The translations under genes and the position numbers were made by a program. A stretch of 13,565 nucleotides of DNA from Verrucomicrobia subdivision 6 bacterium (lineage in GTDB: Bacteria; Verrucomicrobiota; Verrucomicrobiia; Methylacidiphilales; Verrucolacustridaceae). The stretch is from assembly GCA_945866245.1 (NCBI GenBank), contig CAMBGW010000017.1:1-13565 (forward strand), written 5' to 3'. Positions 1 to 7,621 of the stretch are shown here, in pieces. The stretch's first letter is position 1; every line of letters begins with the position of its first letter. The notes beneath the pieces were generated by a model. The model was given only the letters and a program-made list of their open reading frames with translations. It did no database searches and had not been told where the DNA came from.

Positions 1-1232
1 AATGCATGCCCCACTTCGATTCCCCGACTCACCTTCAGCTTTTTTCCTCCCACCGAAAGATCCCCCTCCCGCACCGTTCGCACATCCGCCCACTTGTCGA
101 TTTTTAGATCCTTCTCCACATCAACTCCCTGAAAGTGAAACCCGTTGTCATTAGCTCCCGTCGCCATTCCCCTCTGTCCTTTCAACGCCAGATCCGCCAC
201 CACGGTCAACTTCTTGCCCTCCAAGGTCGATGCCACCGCCCCCAAGCTTCCAGGCGAGGCTCCCATCGCCGCTTTAACCTCGGCATCGATTGCAGATCGA
301 AAGCCCACACCCAGCGCCCTTCCCACTTTGGCCTCCTGAGCCTCATCATCTCCCCGAACCAGCACCAACGCCGTCTCTTTTCCATTCGTAAAGACCAACG
401 TCTTCACCTGATCCTGCGCCACCACCCCATGCTTCTTCTCTAAATCAACGATCGTACGTATTCCCGGGGTTGGAAATTTTTCCAGCTTACCCTCTCTACC
501 CTTTCTCTCCGCAGGCTTCCCCTCCGCCTTCTCAATCGCAGCCGCATAACTTCCTCCCTCCTCCGTGACCAACTGCCCCTCCCCAATCTCCGCCACCACA
601 CAAAACTCATGCGAACTGGCTCCCCCCATCACACCCGTGTCCGCCTCCACCTGCAGCGCCGCTAGTCCCACTCGCTCAAATATCTTTCGGTAAGCCCCCG
701 TCATCGCCCCGTAACTTTTTTGTGCCGTGACCTCATCCACATCAAAGCTGTAGGCATCCTTCATAATAAATTCTCGCGCCCGCATCAGCCCGAACCTCGG
801 CCGTATCTCATCCCGATACTTCGTCTGAATCTGATACAACGTTCTCGGTAACTGCCGATAACTTTGCACCTCACCCGCCACCAACGCCGTCACCACCTCC
901 TCATGCGTCGGCCCCAGAATCCAACGCCGATCCTGATGATCCTTTACCTGAAAGAGAACATCCGCCGCCGCCACGATTCTGCCACTCTTCTCCCATAACT
1001 CGGGGGGCTGAAGTGCCGGCATGAGAATTTCTAACCCACCCGCCCGATCCATCTCCTCCCTGACAATTTTTTCAACCTTCCGCAACGCCCGCAGCCCCAA
1101 CGGCAGAAAACTATAAAGCCCACTGGTCAACTTTCTCGCCAAACCAGCCCGAAGAAGAAGTTGATGGCTGGCAATCTCCGCTTCAGCAGGAGCCTCACGC
1201 AACGTCGTTAACAGGGTCTGAGTCCAGCGCAT
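1..1232 (-). CDS. proS: Proline--tRNA ligase, bacterial type, 3' end outside window
   Basis: This cytoplasmic class II synthetase attaches proline to tRNA(Pro). The start is an ATG at 1232, giving MRWTQTLLTTLREAPAEAE. It is followed by a class II motif 1 region (SGLYSFLPLGLRALRKVEK), the GPTHEE loop, and motif 2 in KYRDEIRPRFGLMRAREF followed by IMKDAYSFD. An inserted YbaK-like editing domain comes next, with VKTLVFTNGKETALVLVRGD and a GASPGSLGAV loop, which marks the long bacterial form that clears mischarged Ala-tRNA(Pro). The visible 410 codons end at RGIEVGHA, just before the expected motif 3. The last third of a roughly 570-residue protein, including the anticodon-binding domain, is therefore outside the window. 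The gene lies 45 bases after pabC and may be the distal gene of that operon. The SD is weak (GTAGGG about 12 bases before ATG). The identification is secure. Confidence 0.95.
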   Translation of the reverse strand, partial: MRWTQTLLTTLREAPAEAEIASHQLLLRAGLARKLTSGLYSFLPLGLRALRKVEKIVREEMDRAGGLEILMPALQPPELWEKSGRIVAAADVLFQVKDHQDRRWILGPTHEEVVTALVAGEVQSYRQLPRTLYQIQTKYRDEIRPRFGLMRAREFIMKDAYSFDVDEVTAQKSYGAMTGAYRKIFERVGLAALQVEADTGVMGGASSHEFCVVAEIGEGQLVTEEGGSYAAAIEKAEGKPAERKGREGKLEKFPTPGIRTIVDLEKKHGVVAQDQVKTLVFTNGKETALVLVRGDDEAQEAKVGRALGVGFRSAIDAEVKAAMGASPGSLGAVASTLEGKKLTVVADLALKGQRGMATGANDNGFHFQGVDVEKDLKIDKWADVRTVREGDLSVGGKKLKVSRGIEVGHA

Positions 1233-1277
1233 CGTCCCGACACCCTACGCCACCCCCCGCCCCGCCTCAATCCCGAC

Positions 1278-1979
1278 CTACGACGCCCAAAATGCTTTTT
1301 TTAGCGCCTCCGTCATTCCACCAGCAGCTAACTTTTTTCCCTGCCACGAAAAGACCGATTGGATACCCATCCTTGCATTCGTCAAAAATATCTCCTCCGC
1401 CCCATCCAGCTCCTCCTTTTTCCATCTTCCCTCCTCCACCTTCTCCCCACTCCGCTCCAAAACCCACCTCCTCACTGTCCCAGCCCGACACCCACACTCC
1501 CACGCAGGTGTCCTTAACTTTCCTCCCCTCACCCAAAAAAGATTTGCCATCGAAACCGACGCAATCTCCCCTTTCTCATTCAACATCACTCGCTCCTCAT
1601 TCGCCTTCTGCCCCTCCCGTCTGGCTTGGATCCGATTCAAATAACTTAAGGTCTTATAGCGCGCCTCCCACGAGCTCGACCAAACACCCGTCTCCGCCAA
1701 ATCTAAATCATAACCAGCAGGCGGCTTTTCGATTCCTTCACTCCACCAGCTTCGCGTCCCCGATTCGGTGACAAACCATCTCCATAAACCCACCCCCTCC
1801 GGAACTTTTTTCAAAGCCTCCTCCTCCGCCCTCAACCCCAGCACCTCGGCCGATTTTTGAATCGATTGCCAATGCCAATCCTTCCACCTCGCTTGACCCC
1901 CCTCCACTCGTACCGTTTCAAAAACCCCTACCCCGTGCCGAAATCCAGCATCCGATATCGGTATCTGGGCCAAACTCAC
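1278..1979 (-). CDS. pabC: Aminotransferase class IV, probable 4-amino-4-deoxychorismate lyase
   Basis: This PLP enzyme probably removes pyruvate from aminodeoxychorismate to give p-aminobenzoate for folate. The 233 residues show the class IV fold-type pattern: DAGFRHGVGVFETVRV near residues 10-25, a candidate PLP lysine K109 in YKTLSYLNR, GEIASVSMANLFWV around residues 137-150, RAGTVRRWVLE near 165-175, and EEIFLTNARMGI around 195-206. Length is slightly below the usual 270 or so. The start is GTG at 1979, whose bases form a GTGA overlap with the pabB stop, so translation is probably coupled. Class IV sequences alone do not separate PabC from D-amino-acid or branched-chain aminotransferases. 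The assignment rests on the position directly behind pabB. Confidence 0.85.
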   Translation of the reverse strand: MSLAQIPISDAGFRHGVGVFETVRVEGGQARWKDWHWQSIQKSAEVLGLRAEEEALKKVPEGVGLWRWFVTESGTRSWWSEGIEKPPAGYDLDLAETGVWSSSWEARYKTLSYLNRIQARREGQKANEERVMLNEKGEIASVSMANLFWVRGGKLRTPAWECGCRAGTVRRWVLERSGEKVEEGRWKKEELDGAEEIFLTNARMGIQSVFSWQGKKLAAGGMTEALKKAFWAS

Positions 1980-3133
1980 GCCCGCACCCGACGCGCCGCC
2001 TGATACGCCGCCATCGCCTCCACCATGACTCTCGCCTTGGCTTTTGTCTCCTCATACTCCCCGAGCGGATCCGACCCGATGGTAATACCACTTCCCACCC
2101 CACACCTCACCGTATTTCCCGAAATCTCCGCCATCCGGATTCCCATGGCAAAGCGGGCGGTCCCATCATACCCAAAATATCCCACCGCCCCTGTGTAAAA
2201 TCCCCGAGGCTCCACCTCCAAACTCCGCAAAATCTCTACCGCCCTTTTTTTCGGAGCTCCGGTGACCGACCCCCCCGGCAAACACTCCTTCACCGCTCCC
2301 ACCATTCCTAAACCCGAACGCAACTTTCCCTCAATCGTCGAAAATAGATGATGCACATGCGAAAAGCTGCGGCTCCGCACCAGATCCCTCACTTCTACCG
2401 AGCCAAACTGGCAAATGGCTCCCAAATCATTTCGTAAAAGATCGGTAATCATGACTAATTCCGCCACCTCTTTCGGGTCTGTACCCAACTCGAAAGCCGC
2501 TCTCTCATCTCCCTCCCGATTCAACCCACGAGCCCGCGTCCCTTTAATCGGCTGGGTAACCACCCGATCCCCTTCAAGTCCTAGAAAAAGCTCCATCGAA
2601 GCACCCGCCAATGCTTCTTCACCCATTCGGTAAAAGAAACTTCTCGGTGCCTGCCCCGTTCGCCATAACCATCGGAAAAATTCCCACGCATCCAGACCCT
2701 CCGATTCATATCGCATAAATCGCGCTAGATTGACCTGATAAATCTCCCCTTTCCGAATCTCCTCGTGTGCCTGCCGCACCATCTCCGCATACTCCTCAGG
2801 CCCCGTCCGACATTTCCAATCCTCCTCCAAAGCCGAAAAGATTCCCTCCCCCTCTGGCCATAGAGCCCCCAACGGGCGCACCTCCAACTTGGAGTAAAAA
2901 GAAAAATGCCAATTTCCCTCAAAATCGAATCCCCCGATCGCTGCCCCAGCAGGATGAGGCTGATCCCAGGAAACGTTCTTTCTCCTGTGCCGATTTAACT
3001 CCGCCTCCAATTCTCCCGTCTCCCCGGGCCCGCCCGTTAAAATTCGATCCGGCTGGTACCCCAAGTAAACCACCCCAGGCCCAAAGTCCCCCCTCACCAC
3101 TGCCGCGGATGGACTCACCTCAAACTTGCTCAT
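1976..3133 (-). CDS. pabB: Aminodeoxychorismate synthase component I
   Basis: This enzyme converts chorismate and ammonia, normally supplied by PabA from glutamine, into 4-amino-4-deoxychorismate. The chorismate-binding domain is clear: GEIYQVNLARF near residue 129, PIKGTRARG with the lysine at about 197, MITDLLRNDLG at about 228, LPGGSVTGAPKKRA at about 285, and GSGITIGSDP with EYEETKAKA near the end. The PIKGT lysine is the known mark of PabB; anthranilate synthase TrpE has PIAGT. At 385 residues it is shorter than E. coli PabB, with the missing part at the N-terminus. I chose ATG 3133 (MSKFEVSP) because it forms an ATGA overlap with the deaminase stop. A GTG at 3172 would add 13 Gly-rich residues and read into the upstream gene. 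SMELFL replaces the usual SPELFL. No pabA is in the window. Confidence 0.93.
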   Translation of the reverse strand: MSKFEVSPSAAVVRGDFGPGVVYLGYQPDRILTGGPGETGELEAELNRHRRKNVSWDQPHPAGAAIGGFDFEGNWHFSFYSKLEVRPLGALWPEGEGIFSALEEDWKCRTGPEEYAEMVRQAHEEIRKGEIYQVNLARFMRYESEGLDAWEFFRWLWRTGQAPRSFFYRMGEEALAGASMELFLGLEGDRVVTQPIKGTRARGLNREGDERAAFELGTDPKEVAELVMITDLLRNDLGAICQFGSVEVRDLVRSRSFSHVHHLFSTIEGKLRSGLGMVGAVKECLPGGSVTGAPKKRAVEILRSLEVEPRGFYTGAVGYFGYDGTARFAMGIRMAEISGNTVRCGVGSGITIGSDPLGEYEETKAKARVMVEAMAAYQAARRVRA

Positions 3134-4140
3134 ACGCACGAGGCCGCCACCTGATCCACCTTCTCCATCCACTTGGCTTTTTCTTTTTCCGGCAGAAAGC
3201 TTCCCTCAAAAGAGTTTTTCGCCAGTTGAACTAAATGGTGTTTCTCCAAGGATAATTCCCGCAGACAACTCAGCCAGTTGTCCAGCAGATAGCCCCCAAA
3301 GAAAGGGGGGTCATCCGAATTGGCCGTCGCATTGACCCCCGCATCCAAAAGTTTCTTCAAAGGGTGATCGGACATTTTTTCATAAACACAAAGACGAACA
3401 TTCGAGAGGGGACAGGTCGTCAGCGGAATTCTCTTTTTAGCCAGTTCCCTCACCAGATCCGGATCCTCCACGCAACGCACCCCGTGATCGATACGCACCG
3501 CCTGCAGCTTTTCCAGCGCTTCCCGAATGGACGAGGCCGGCCCCTCCTCCCCCGCATGCGCCACCCCGCAAAGGCCCGCCGCCCGAACTTCCGCAAAGAC
3601 CCCGGAAAATTTCCCAGGTGGATTTCCTTTTTCAGAAGAATCCAGCCCCACCGCTGAAAAATATTTTTGAAATGGAATTAAATCCCGCCACGTCTTGCGT
3701 GCCTCCTCCTCGCTTAGATGCCGCAGAAAACACGGAATCAAACGCCAGCTGATTCCGTGCTTCTTTTCCCCTTCCCGCAACCCACCAACCACCCCCTCGA
3801 CAACCTCCCTCATCGCCACCCCTCTTCCAGTGTGTGTTTGCGGATCAAAGAAGGGTTCCACATGACAAACTCCATCCCGAGCAACCCGATCCATATAGGC
3901 CAAGGTCAATTGATGAAAATCCTCCTCATCCCGCAAGACTCCTGCCCCCTCATAATACAAATCTAAAAAGGATTGCAGATCTTGAAACTGGTATGCCTCC
4001 CGCAGGGCCGCAGCCGAAGGGAAGCGCAACCGCACATTGTGTTTTTTTGCCAAAGCAAAAACCATTTCTGGCTCCAAAGTCCCCTCTAAATGCAAATGCA
4101 GCTCCGCCTTCGGTAAGGCACTTGCCAGTTTCTCTAGCAC
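3130..4140 (-). CDS. Adenine deaminase / adenosine deaminase family protein
   Basis: This metal-dependent amidohydrolase of the adenosine deaminase superfamily probably hydrolyses adenine to hypoxanthine in purine salvage. Visible metal and catalytic motifs are PKAELHLHLEG near the N-terminus, VAHAGEEGPASS near residue 195, RIDHGVRC near 217, TTCPLSNVRLCVY near 242, and the double aspartate NSDDPPFFGG near 275. The VEPFFDPQTHTGRG segment resembles the adenine-specific ADE branch (fungal Aah1 and its bacterial relatives), so adenine is preferred over adenosine as substrate; this is inferred, not shown. The start is uncertain. GTG 4140 has a GGAGG at 4154-4150 with 9-base spacing, while TTG 4146 overlaps the peptidase stop by 4 bases but has only 3-base spacing. 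I prefer GTG (336 residues; TTG gives 338). The 3' end overlaps pabB. Confidence 0.9.
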   Translation of the reverse strand: MLEKLASALPKAELHLHLEGTLEPEMVFALAKKHNVRLRFPSAAALREAYQFQDLQSFLDLYYEGAGVLRDEEDFHQLTLAYMDRVARDGVCHVEPFFDPQTHTGRGVAMREVVEGVVGGLREGEKKHGISWRLIPCFLRHLSEEEARKTWRDLIPFQKYFSAVGLDSSEKGNPPGKFSGVFAEVRAAGLCGVAHAGEEGPASSIREALEKLQAVRIDHGVRCVEDPDLVRELAKKRIPLTTCPLSNVRLCVYEKMSDHPLKKLLDAGVNATANSDDPPFFGGYLLDNWLSCLRELSLEKHHLVQLAKNSFEGSFLPEKEKAKWMEKVDQVAASCV

Positions 4141-4142
4141 CC

Positions 4143-5423
4143 TCAACCCCCTCCCAAGGGAAGTGCCGCCGCCCGCAACATCCCTTCACTCATCTCCGGT
4201 CCAGCGGCCGAAACACTGATTCGCCCTGGCTGGTACATCTCCCGCGCCACATCCCGAACCGCTTTCACATCCACTGCGGAAAGCTTTTCAATCGCCTCCT
4301 TGGGCTCCACCACTCTCCCCCGGGTTAACATCGCGTCCCCCATCCAAAACATCTGCTGGCTCGTCCCCTCCAACCCCAAAGCAAACTGCCCTGTGGCATA
4401 ATCTTTTGCCCGCTTCAACTCCGCCGCCCCAGGTCCTTTCTCCGCTAGCGATCGCAACTCCTCCGCAATCAATCCTAATGCCTTCCCTAAATTTCCCGGC
4501 TCCAACCCCGCCGAAATATAAAATACCCCATCATCCCTTTGCAGATGGGTCCCGCTTGAGACCGAATAAACCAACCCCTGCTCCTCCCGCAAACGCTGAA
4601 ACAATCGGGAACTCATCGCTTCTCCCAAAATGACACTCAACATTCGCAACGCATGCCTTCTAGGATCCAATCTCCCAAACGCATACAAACCTAGCGCCAC
4701 ATTCACCTGCTGCACCGGCTTGGCCACCGCGGTTACCCGAACCGTCTTGCTCGCCACTCGCTTGGCCGGCGTCGGCTCTAAATCACACTCCCGACCCGAC
4801 TTTCCTAAAACTTTCTTTGCTGTCGCCACCACCTCCTTCTGCGTAATGCCCCCTGCGACCACCAAAATTGGTCGAACTTTCTGAATCCTCCTCTGCCAGT
4901 AGCCCATTAATCCACTACGGGAAATTCCACCAACCGACGCGATCGTTCCGGCAATCGGACGCCCCACCGCCTGATTCGGCCACAACAGAGCATTGAGTGC
5001 TTCCCCCGCTACCATCGCCGGTTGATCGTCCATCATCCGAATCTCTTCCGTGATAACCCCTCGCTCCCGCTCCACCTCATCCGCCGGAAAGGTCGAATCC
5101 AATGCCATCTCCGCCAGAAGGGAAACTAACCTCGCTCCATGTCCCGACGGCACTCTTCCGTGTAAACACAAAGTCTCCTCCCCCGTGAAAGCATTTAAAT
5201 CTCCACCCCGCCCCTCCACCTCGCGGCTCAGCTCCTTGCAGGAATGTTTCTTCGTGCCTTTAAAAAGAAGATGCTCCACAAAGTGCGCCGCCCCATGCTC
5301 CTCCGACTTTTCCCACCGGGAACCTGCTGGATAAAAAAGCCCTACGGAAACTCCCGGAGCCTCTGCTCGGGGACGCAAAACAATAGGAACCCCAGCGACT
5401 TTTTCTATGCTGGCAAACGACAT
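4143..5423 (-). CDS. M16B family zinc peptidase (insulinase / processing-peptidase type)
   Basis: This is a metallopeptidase of the inverzincin family, 426 residues, with the two-lobe layout of single-chain M16B proteins. The HxxEH zinc motif is HFVEH at residues 47-51 (H47 and H51 as ligands, E50 as catalytic base). The third ligand is probably E127 in RGVITEEIRM. In the C-terminal lobe SSRLFQRLREEQGLVYSV carries the conserved substrate-binding Arg/Tyr pair. All key residues are present, so it should be active. There is no signal peptide, so it is likely cytoplasmic. The ATG at 5423 has AGGG about 8 bases upstream and follows ubiX after about 43 bases. The natural substrate is unknown. Relatives include bacterial YmxG/PqqL-like proteins and mitochondrial processing peptidase. 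Its place among biosynthetic genes does not reveal a role. Confidence 0.92.
   Translation of the reverse strand: MSFASIEKVAGVPIVLRPRAEAPGVSVGLFYPAGSRWEKSEEHGAAHFVEHLLFKGTKKHSCKELSREVEGRGGDLNAFTGEETLCLHGRVPSGHGARLVSLLAEMALDSTFPADEVERERGVITEEIRMMDDQPAMVAGEALNALLWPNQAVGRPIAGTIASVGGISRSGLMGYWQRRIQKVRPILVVAGGITQKEVVATAKKVLGKSGRECDLEPTPAKRVASKTVRVTAVAKPVQQVNVALGLYAFGRLDPRRHALRMLSVILGEAMSSRLFQRLREEQGLVYSVSSGTHLQRDDGVFYISAGLEPGNLGKALGLIAEELRSLAEKGPGAAELKRAKDYATGQFALGLEGTSQQMFWMGDAMLTRGRVVEPKEAIEKLSAVDVKAVRDVAREMYQPGRISVSAAGPEMSEGMLRAAALPLGGG
4150..4154 (-). promoter_or_regulatory. Shine-Dalgarno GGAGG deciding the deaminase start
   Basis: On the minus strand GGAGG lies inside the last codons of the M16 peptidase gene, which encode its Gly-Gly-Gly end. 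It sits 9 bases before GTG 4140 and only 3 before TTG 4146. The spacing favours the GTG as the deaminase start. Confidence 0.55.
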
Positions 5424-5438
5424 CGCTAAACCCTAACC

Positions 5439-5452
5439 CTCTCGCGCGAGAG
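5439..5452. repeat. 14-bp perfect palindrome between ubiX and the M16 peptidase gene
   Basis: CTCTCGCGCGAGAG reads the same on both strands and lies in the gap of about 43 bases between the ubiX stop and the peptidase ATG. There is no loop to speak of and no T run on the minus strand after it, so it is not a convincing terminator. It could be a protein-binding site or a small RNA hairpin that affects expression of the downstream genes. No second copy was seen in the window. Confidence 0.5.
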
Positions 5453-5466
5453 TTCCAATCTCAAGG

Positions 5467-6042
5467 TTACTCTTTTTCCCCAACTCCACTCTTCCACCGC
5501 TTGACTAAATCATTGGGTAATTGGAGATGATCCAACACCCTGGCCACGACCGTATCGACCACATCCTCCACCGTTTTTGGTTTTCCATAAAAAGACGGAA
5601 TCGCCGGCAACATCATGGCTCCCGCCTCTAAGAGCGTCACCACATTCCGCGCCTGAACTAAATTCCAAGGAGTCTCCCGAGGCACTAAAATCAACTTTCG
5701 CTTCTCTTTCAAAAAGACATCCGCCGTCCGGGCAATCGTCCCATCGCTATACCCATGTGCAATTCTTCCCAAAGTCCCCATGGAACAGGGGATGATGGCC
5801 ATCGCTTCAAACTTGGCCGATCCACTGGCGAAAGGAACCTGCATCGTTTTATCCCCATGCACCTTCATGCCCTTCGGAATCGTCAACCCCTTCGCCCCGA
5901 GCTCGGTGGCCGCTACCTCCTGCGCGTGCTCACTCAAGACCACATGGCACTCCTCGACCTCCTTGGCCTTGGCAATCTGCTCCAATAATCGCTGGGCGTA
6001 CATCGACCCGCTCGCCCCCGTGACTGCGATCACCAGCTTCAT
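5467..6042 (-). CDS. ubiX: Flavin prenyltransferase, UbiX family
   Basis: This enzyme joins a dimethylallyl group to FMN to make prenylated FMN, the cofactor of UbiD decarboxylases. The 191 residues match the family length. They show the Rossmann-like start MKLVIAVTGASGSMYAQRLL, the IPCSMGTLGRIAHGYSD segment and the FLKEKRKLILVPRETPWN segment characteristic of UbiX/Pad1. The ATG at 6042 overlaps the ubiD stop (ATGA), with a G-rich SD (AAAGGGGGG) just upstream in the end of ubiD, so the cofactor maker and cofactor user are translationally linked. The protein is soluble and cytoplasmic; UbiX proteins normally form dodecamers. The identification is secure, though whether the final pathway is ubiquinone, menaquinone or another decarboxylation depends on ubiD. 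Confidence 0.95.
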   Translation of the reverse strand: MKLVIAVTGASGSMYAQRLLEQIAKAKEVEECHVVLSEHAQEVAATELGAKGLTIPKGMKVHGDKTMQVPFASGSAKFEAMAIIPCSMGTLGRIAHGYSDGTIARTADVFLKEKRKLILVPRETPWNLVQARNVVTLLEAGAMMLPAIPSFYGKPKTVEDVVDTVVARVLDHLQLPNDLVKRWKSGVGEKE

Positions 6043-7523
6043 CCACCCCCCTTTCTTGCCCTCTGCAATAATTCTTTGGCACGTGCCGCCGCCTCAGGAG
6101 ATGTGCGACACTCCTCTGGCCAACCTCGGGTATAACCCTCCCCCGGCAATTTCCGGGTGGCATCGATGCCAACGTGACTCCCGACATTCGGTTGGCTCGT
6201 GGCATGATCCAAACTGTCGCACGGACTTTTAATAAAAATCATATCCCGCTCCGGATCCACATTGGCTCCAAGATAAAACAGGACCTCACTCGTGTCGTGT
6301 ACATTCACCTGCTCGTCCACCGCCACAATGATCTTGGTAAACATCATCTGCCCAGCCCCCCATAGCCCATGCATTAACTTAAACGCTTGGTAGGGATACT
6401 GCTTCTTCAAACTGACAAAAGCCAAATTGTGAAAGACCCCCTCCGCCGGCAAAGCCAGATCCACCAGTTCCGGAAAATTCATTTTCAGCACCGGCAATAA
6501 GATTCGGACGCTGGCGGATCCTAACCAAAAATCCTCCATCGGTGGTTTTCCCACCGCCGTGGCGGGGTAGATCGCTTTTTTTCGGTGGGTAATCGCCGTC
6601 ACCCGGAACCTCGGATACTTGTCCATCGGAGTATAAAATCCTGTGTGATCCCCAAACGGTCCCTCGTTCACTGCCTCCCCAGCAGGATCCACCGTTCCCT
6701 CAATGACAAAATCCGCGTCCGCCGGAACCTGAATCGGTTGGCTGACCGCCGGAACAAACCCAACCGACTGCTTTCGTAAAAAACCGGCAAACATGTACTC
6801 ATCGATTCCGTCGGGCAACGGTGCCGTTGCCGCAAATGCATTGGCCGGATCACCTCCCAAGGCCACTGCCACGGGCATCGGCTTTCCCATCTCCCGATAC
6901 TTTTTTCCATGCCGCGCCCCCACCTTATGGAGCTGCCAATGCAGGGCTGCCTCCCAAGGCCCTAGCACCTGAATCCGATACATCCCCACGTTTCGCTCGT
7001 GCGTTTCAGGATCCTCCGTGATCACTTGGGGCAAGGTCAGAAATGGACCCCCATCCTTCGGCCAAGTTTTTAAGACGGGAATCTTGGCCAAACCCTCTCC
7101 CCCATCCTCGACACGATGCACCACCTCCTGACACTCTCCGCGCCCCACCGAAACAGGCCTGGCATGCCGTAGCTCCAATCCCTTTTTCAAAAGATCCCAC
7201 GCCTCCGAAAGACCCGCCGGGGGCTTTGCCTTCACCAGCGCCCCCACCTCATCCCCAATCTCCTCCACCTTTTCGCGGCCTAACGCCATTGCGATCCGCT
7301 TGGCCGATCCGTATCCATTGATCAAAACAGGAAACCCATAAGCCGTTCCATCCCTTCGCACGGGGGACTCAAATAAAAGAGCCTTCCCTCCCTGCCCCGA
7401 CTTCGACTCCTGATCCGCCGCCGCCGCGATCTCTAACTCAACGCACGCAGGTTCACGAACTCGTAGCAGCTCTCCCTCCTGCTCAAGCTTCTCCACCCAT
7501 TTGCTGGAATTTGCATAGGCCAT
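6039..7523 (-). CDS. ubiD: UbiD family prenyl-FMN-dependent decarboxylase
   Basis: This reversible decarboxylase uses prenyl-FMN and probably acts on an aromatic acid in quinone biosynthesis. The 494 residues are close to the 497 of E. coli UbiD. Conserved segments are VLINGYGSAKRIAMALG near residue 66, RNVGMYRIQVLGP near 177 (R183 likely the active-site arginine), and GEAVNEGPFGDHTGFYTP near 282-299, where E283 and E287 probably supply the catalytic glutamates. The LHWQLHKVGARH stretch at 194-205 differs from E. coli UbiD and resembles homologues in menaquinone-making bacteria. A role in menaquinone biosynthesis, perhaps the futalosine route, is therefore as likely as ubiquinone. No other quinone gene is in the window. 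The ATG at 7523 has no strong SD. The gene appears to open the operon, 98 bases after the DUF2237 gene. Confidence 0.92.
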   Translation of the reverse strand: MAYANSSKWVEKLEQEGELLRVREPACVELEIAAAADQESKSGQGGKALLFESPVRRDGTAYGFPVLINGYGSAKRIAMALGREKVEEIGDEVGALVKAKPPAGLSEAWDLLKKGLELRHARPVSVGRGECQEVVHRVEDGGEGLAKIPVLKTWPKDGGPFLTLPQVITEDPETHERNVGMYRIQVLGPWEAALHWQLHKVGARHGKKYREMGKPMPVAVALGGDPANAFAATAPLPDGIDEYMFAGFLRKQSVGFVPAVSQPIQVPADADFVIEGTVDPAGEAVNEGPFGDHTGFYTPMDKYPRFRVTAITHRKKAIYPATAVGKPPMEDFWLGSASVRILLPVLKMNFPELVDLALPAEGVFHNLAFVSLKKQYPYQAFKLMHGLWGAGQMMFTKIIVAVDEQVNVHDTSEVLFYLGANVDPERDMIFIKSPCDSLDHATSQPNVGSHVGIDATRKLPGEGYTRGWPEECRTSPEAAARAKELLQRARKGGG

Positions 7524-7621
7524 CGAATCTTAAATTCTGCCCCATTTTCGCTCCCAAACAAGACTCCCCACGCCACTACGCCAATCAAAAATCAAACACC
7601 GGTGCGAATTTGACTCACCCA
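7524..7621 (-). other. Gap between DUF2237 gene and ubiD, possible operon promoter
   Basis: This stretch lies upstream of ubiD on the minus strand and is more AT-rich than the coding DNA. It contains a CACCGGTG palindrome at 7597-7604 and TTTGATTTTTGATTGG on the minus strand, but no well-spaced -35/-10 pair could be picked. No terminator hairpin for the DUF2237 gene was seen. It is the most likely place for the promoter of the ubiD-to-proS block. Confidence 0.3.

Noticed and set aside
1292..1771. 159-codon plus-strand open frame
   Set aside because: It is antisense to pabC, and its Pro/Ser-rich composition is that of a shadow frame.
1976..3133. Anthranilate synthase component I (TrpE) instead of PabB
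   Set aside because: The PIKGT lysine and the adjoining pabC support aminodeoxychorismate synthase.
3134..3172. Longer pabB start at GTG 3172
   Set aside because: It would add 13 Gly-rich residues read from within the deaminase gene. ATG 3133 makes a typical ATGA overlap.
5428..5440. Telomere-like CCCTAACCCT next to the palindrome
   Set aside because: It is only about two units long in an ordinary gap between operon genes; chance is the simplest reading.
7597..7604. CACCGGTG palindrome as a DUF2237 terminator
   Set aside because: It is only 8 bases with no loop, so no stable hairpin can form.
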